From positions 1 through 7,349 of the forward strand of contig JAAZDA010000365.1 of NCBI GenBank assembly GCA_012512995.1: a stretch of DNA of 7,349 bases. The letters are read 5' to 3'. Positions 5,236 to 7,349 of the stretch are shown here, one piece after another. A model generated the notes under the pieces. The model ran no database searches, was not told where the DNA came from, and saw only the letters and a list, made by a program, of their open reading frames with translations. A program made the translations under genes and the position numbers. The DNA is from Clostridiales bacterium (lineage in GTDB: Bacteria > Bacillota > Clostridia > Lachnospirales > Lachnospiraceae). The first letter of the stretch is position 1, and every line of letters begins with the position of its first letter.

Positions 5236-6108
5236 ATGAAGAAATCAGAACATGAATGGAAATCAAATGGTCTGCCGGCTCTTGTGACAGTGGGACCGGT
5301 GGCTGTGATACTTGTTTTTCTGGTTGTTTTGCCTCTTATGTACGTGGCAGTAATGAGCTTCTGCTCGATAGACTCGTACTACAACGTAGTGTATAAGTTC
5401 ACGCTCAAGAATTACGCGCAGCTCGCTGATCCTGATTACATACACATTTACCTGCAATCAATATTGATAGCGCTGCTTACGACGGTGATCTGTGTGCTGG
5501 TCGCGTACCCGTTCGCATACCTCATCGCGAGGACAAAAAGCAGGAATAAGAATTTGCTTTATATGCTCGTCATAATTCCTTTCTGGACGAACTCGCTTAT
5601 AAGAATATATGGCTGGAGGACGTTCCTCGGAACAAACGGCTGGCTGAATAATGCACTTATAAAACTTCACATTATTTCTGAGCCGCTGGACATGCTCTTC
5701 AACAGAGGAACCACAGTCCTCGGAATGGTATACTGCCTGATCCCGTTCATGGTCCTGCCGTTGTATTCATCTTTCGAGAAACTGGACGTCAATCTTCTTG
5801 AGGCTTCAGCAGATCTGGGCGCGACAAAACTGAAAACTCTGAAAGAAATCATCATCCCGCTCACGGCGGACGGCATTTTCTCGGGCGGCATCATGATCTT
5901 CATCCCATGCCTCGGATACTTCTTCGTCTCAGATATCCTCGGCGGCGGGAACGCTGATGTAATCGGCAATCTCATTGAGCGCCAGTTCCAGAGCGGCAAC
6001 AACTGGCCGCTGGGTTCAGCACTTTCGATAATCCTGATAATCATCACCCTGCTTCTTGTTAAGGCATATCAGAAAATCGGAGGAAGCATGGAGTCGTTGG
6101 CTCTTTGA
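5236..6108 (+). CDS. potB: Spermidine/putrescine ABC transporter permease PotB
   Basis: A 290-residue membrane protein, one half of the polyamine channel. A hydrophobic first helix (about 17-40, GPVAVILVFLVVLPLMYVAV) is followed by a periplasmic loop and five more helices. The cytoplasmic EAA loop that docks on PotA is EASADLGATKLKTLKEIIIP, from residue 189. IIPFWTNSLIRIYGWRTFLG and the conserved NGWLN segment are characteristic of PotB. ATG 5236 is chosen because AAAGGAGGT lies five bases before it; the frame is open upstream to 5056, but that stretch overlaps the end of potA and has no membrane-protein character. It is followed by a 63-base gap before potC, the longest inside the transporter operon, which shows no clear terminator. 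Confidence 0.95.
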   Translation: MKKSEHEWKSNGLPALVTVGPVAVILVFLVVLPLMYVAVMSFCSIDSYYNVVYKFTLKNYAQLADPDYIHIYLQSILIALLTTVICVLVAYPFAYLIARTKSRNKNLLYMLVIIPFWTNSLIRIYGWRTFLGTNGWLNNALIKLHIISEPLDMLFNRGTTVLGMVYCLIPFMVLPLYSSFEKLDVNLLEASADLGATKLKTLKEIIIPLTADGIFSGGIMIFIPCLGYFFVSDILGGGNADVIGNLIERQFQSGNNWPLGSALSIILIIITLLLVKAYQKIGGSMESLAL

Positions 6109-6171
6109 TGCGACACCTTCGAAGAGGGCGGAGCATTCGTTGCATCACAATATCGTAAGGAGGTGAACTTT

Positions 6172-6978
6172 ATGACTCGTGCCGGAAAAGCAAAACTAAT
6201 GACAGGACTCGGAAGATTCTACACTGTTCTGGTATACATTTTTCTGTTCCTGCCAATATCAGTCATCGTCGTGAACTCGATGAACGCGACGACATCCAAG
6301 CCGTACCTATCATGGAAGGGATTCACTCTCTCATGGTACGTAAAACTCTGGAGCAACACTGAACTTCTATCATCGTTCGGCAACACGATGATAATAGCGA
6401 TCGTTTCGACACTTGTTTCGACTGCGATCGGAACGCTGGCAGCGGTCGGCCTGTACCGTTACAGGTTCAGGGGAAAGGATCTCATCAACGGACTTCTCTA
6501 CATACCGGTGGTCATACCTGAGATCGTCTTCGGAATATCACTGTTGTCGATGTTCGCCAGAATGAGCATACCCAGGGGAATGTTCACACTGATACTCGCA
6601 CACATTTCTTTCTCAGTGCCGTTCGTGGTCTTCAATGTCAGAGCCTGTCTCACAAATTACGACATATCTGTCGAGGAGGCCAGCATGGATCTCGGGGCGA
6701 ATCGCGTCAAAACATTTTTTAACGTGACTTTTCCGATGCTGATGCCGGGTATCACAGGCGGTGCGCTCCTGGCGTTCACGCTTTCAATAGACGATGTCAT
6801 CATAAGTTATTTTGTAAACGGACAGACAAAGACTTATCCGCTCAAAGTGATGGAGAGCATAAAGAGCGGCGTTTCACCTGACGTCAACGCGCTCTCCACA
6901 CTGATTCTGCTTGGCACCATTTTATTCGTTATCCTGACGCAGACAAATGTTTTGAAGAAACTTGTCAGGAAGAAGTGA
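6172..6978 (+). CDS. potC: Spermidine/putrescine ABC transporter permease PotC
   Basis: A 268-residue membrane protein forming the second half of the channel. The first helix (about 17-36, YTVLVYIFLFLPISVIVVNS) is followed by SWKGFTLSWYVKLW, typical of PotC. The EAA loop EASMDLGANRVKTFFNVTFP starts at residue 169, and LLAFTLSIDDVIISYFVNG is the conserved PotC segment near the C terminus. The start is ATG 6172, because the near-perfect Shine-Dalgarno TAAGGAGGTGA (6156-6166) stands before it. An in-frame GTG at 6163 lies inside that site and cannot be the start. The tail is basic (KKLVRKK), consistent with a cytoplasmic C terminus. potD follows after 19 bases, with its own site. Confidence 0.95.
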   Translation: MTRAGKAKLMTGLGRFYTVLVYIFLFLPISVIVVNSMNATTSKPYLSWKGFTLSWYVKLWSNTELLSSFGNTMIIAIVSTLVSTAIGTLAAVGLYRYRFRGKDLINGLLYIPVVIPEIVFGISLLSMFARMSIPRGMFTLILAHISFSVPFVVFNVRACLTNYDISVEEASMDLGANRVKTFFNVTFPMLMPGITGGALLAFTLSIDDVIISYFVNGQTKTYPLKVMESIKSGVSPDVNALSTLILLGTILFVILTQTNVLKKLVRKK

Positions 6979-6997
6979 AAATAGGAGAGGAGAGATT

Positions 6998-7349
6998 ATG
7001 AAGAATAAAATCATCGCATTGGCACTGACATTTACAACGGGAGCGCTCATACTCGCAGGCTGCGGGAGCAGCGCTTCGGGGGCGTCCGCCGGAACATCAT
7101 CATCGTCAGGCAGCAAAGACGCCGGGACACTGAATGTTTTCGTCTGGACAGAATACGTTCCGCAGTCAGTATTCGACGAGTTCACAAAGAAGACTGGAAT
7201 CAAGGTAAATGTTTCGACTTACTCCAGCAACGAGGACATGCTTGCGAAGGTCAAATCGGAGACAGAGGGAACATATGATATCGTGCAGCCCAGTGATTAC
7301 ATGGTCGAGCTGATGATCGGGCAGGATATGCTGCAGAAGCTTGATCAGA
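6998..7349 (+). CDS. potD: Spermidine/putrescine-binding lipoprotein PotD (5' part)
   Basis: The first 117 codons of the extracellular receptor that delivers polyamine to PotB/PotC; the window ends inside the gene (family length about 350). A lipoprotein signal peptide ends in the lipobox LAGC with Cys22 as lipid anchor, as expected where there is no periplasm to hold a free binding protein. A Ser/Gly/Ala-rich linker (23-43) leads to the mature domain, which opens LNVFVWTEYVPQSVFDEF. WTEY (50-53), KTGIKV, TYSSNEDM and YDIVQPSDY match the N-lobe of PotD and relatives. ATG 6998 is preceded by GGAGAGGAGA. Putrescine-only receptors (PotF type) share much of this region, so the exact polyamine cannot be fixed from this part alone. 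Confidence 0.93.
   Translation, partial: MKNKIIALALTFTTGALILAGCGSSASGASAGTSSSSGSKDAGTLNVFVWTEYVPQSVFDEFTKKTGIKVNVSTYSSNEDMLAKVKSETEGTYDIVQPSDYMVELMIGQDMLQKLDQ

Noticed and set aside
6109..6171. Regulatory element in the potB-potC gap
   Set aside because: Only a weak, wobble-containing pairing (TGCGAC with GTTGCA) and a TTCGAA palindrome are visible. There is no T-run and no promoter-like boxes.

Overview
The window is a stretch of bacterial chromosome, probably from a low-to-mid-GC anaerobic Firmicute (Clostridia-like). This rests on strong Shine-Dalgarno sites, frequent ATA, AGA and AGG codons, a lipoprotein substrate-binding protein, and a Pot operon carrying a P-II gene. No rRNA or other species marker is present, so placement below phylum is a guess. 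All six complete genes that end in the window stop with TGA.

Layout. Positions 1-151 (minus strand) hold what looks like a broken or left-truncated membrane-protein fragment. A sigma-70-type promoter (176-204) and a short leader with a possible 17-22 codon upstream ORF precede mgtA (285-2924), a complete P3B-type Mg2+ transport ATPase. Next comes a small stand-alone HD-domain protein (3034-3519), preceded by a conspicuous inverted repeat (2960-2990). Then follow a near-consensus promoter (3545-3573) and a leader of about 160 nt. The leader contains a strong intrinsic terminator hairpin (3678-3720), an alternative upstream pairing partner, and a possible leader peptide. This leads into a P-II signalling protein gene (about 3740-4098) and the spermidine/putrescine ABC transporter potA-potB-potC-potD. 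potD runs off the right edge.

How it fits together. PotA (ATPase), PotB and PotC (permeases) and PotD (lipoprotein receptor) form one polyamine importer. The P-II gene overlaps potA by four bases (ATGA), so it is very likely translated with the transporter and is a candidate regulator of it, in the manner of Firmicutes PotN-type P-II proteins. A terminator between promoter and first gene suggests that the whole operon is controlled by attenuation.

The points most worth a second look are: (1) the attenuator with a competing 11-bp pairing and an Arg/Gln/Cys-rich leader ORF; (2) the P-II gene, whose well-placed ATG is out of frame with the conserved protein; (3) the mgtA upstream ORF, whose Trp-Trp-stop codons overlay the mgtA ribosome binding site; (4) the dyad before the HD gene.
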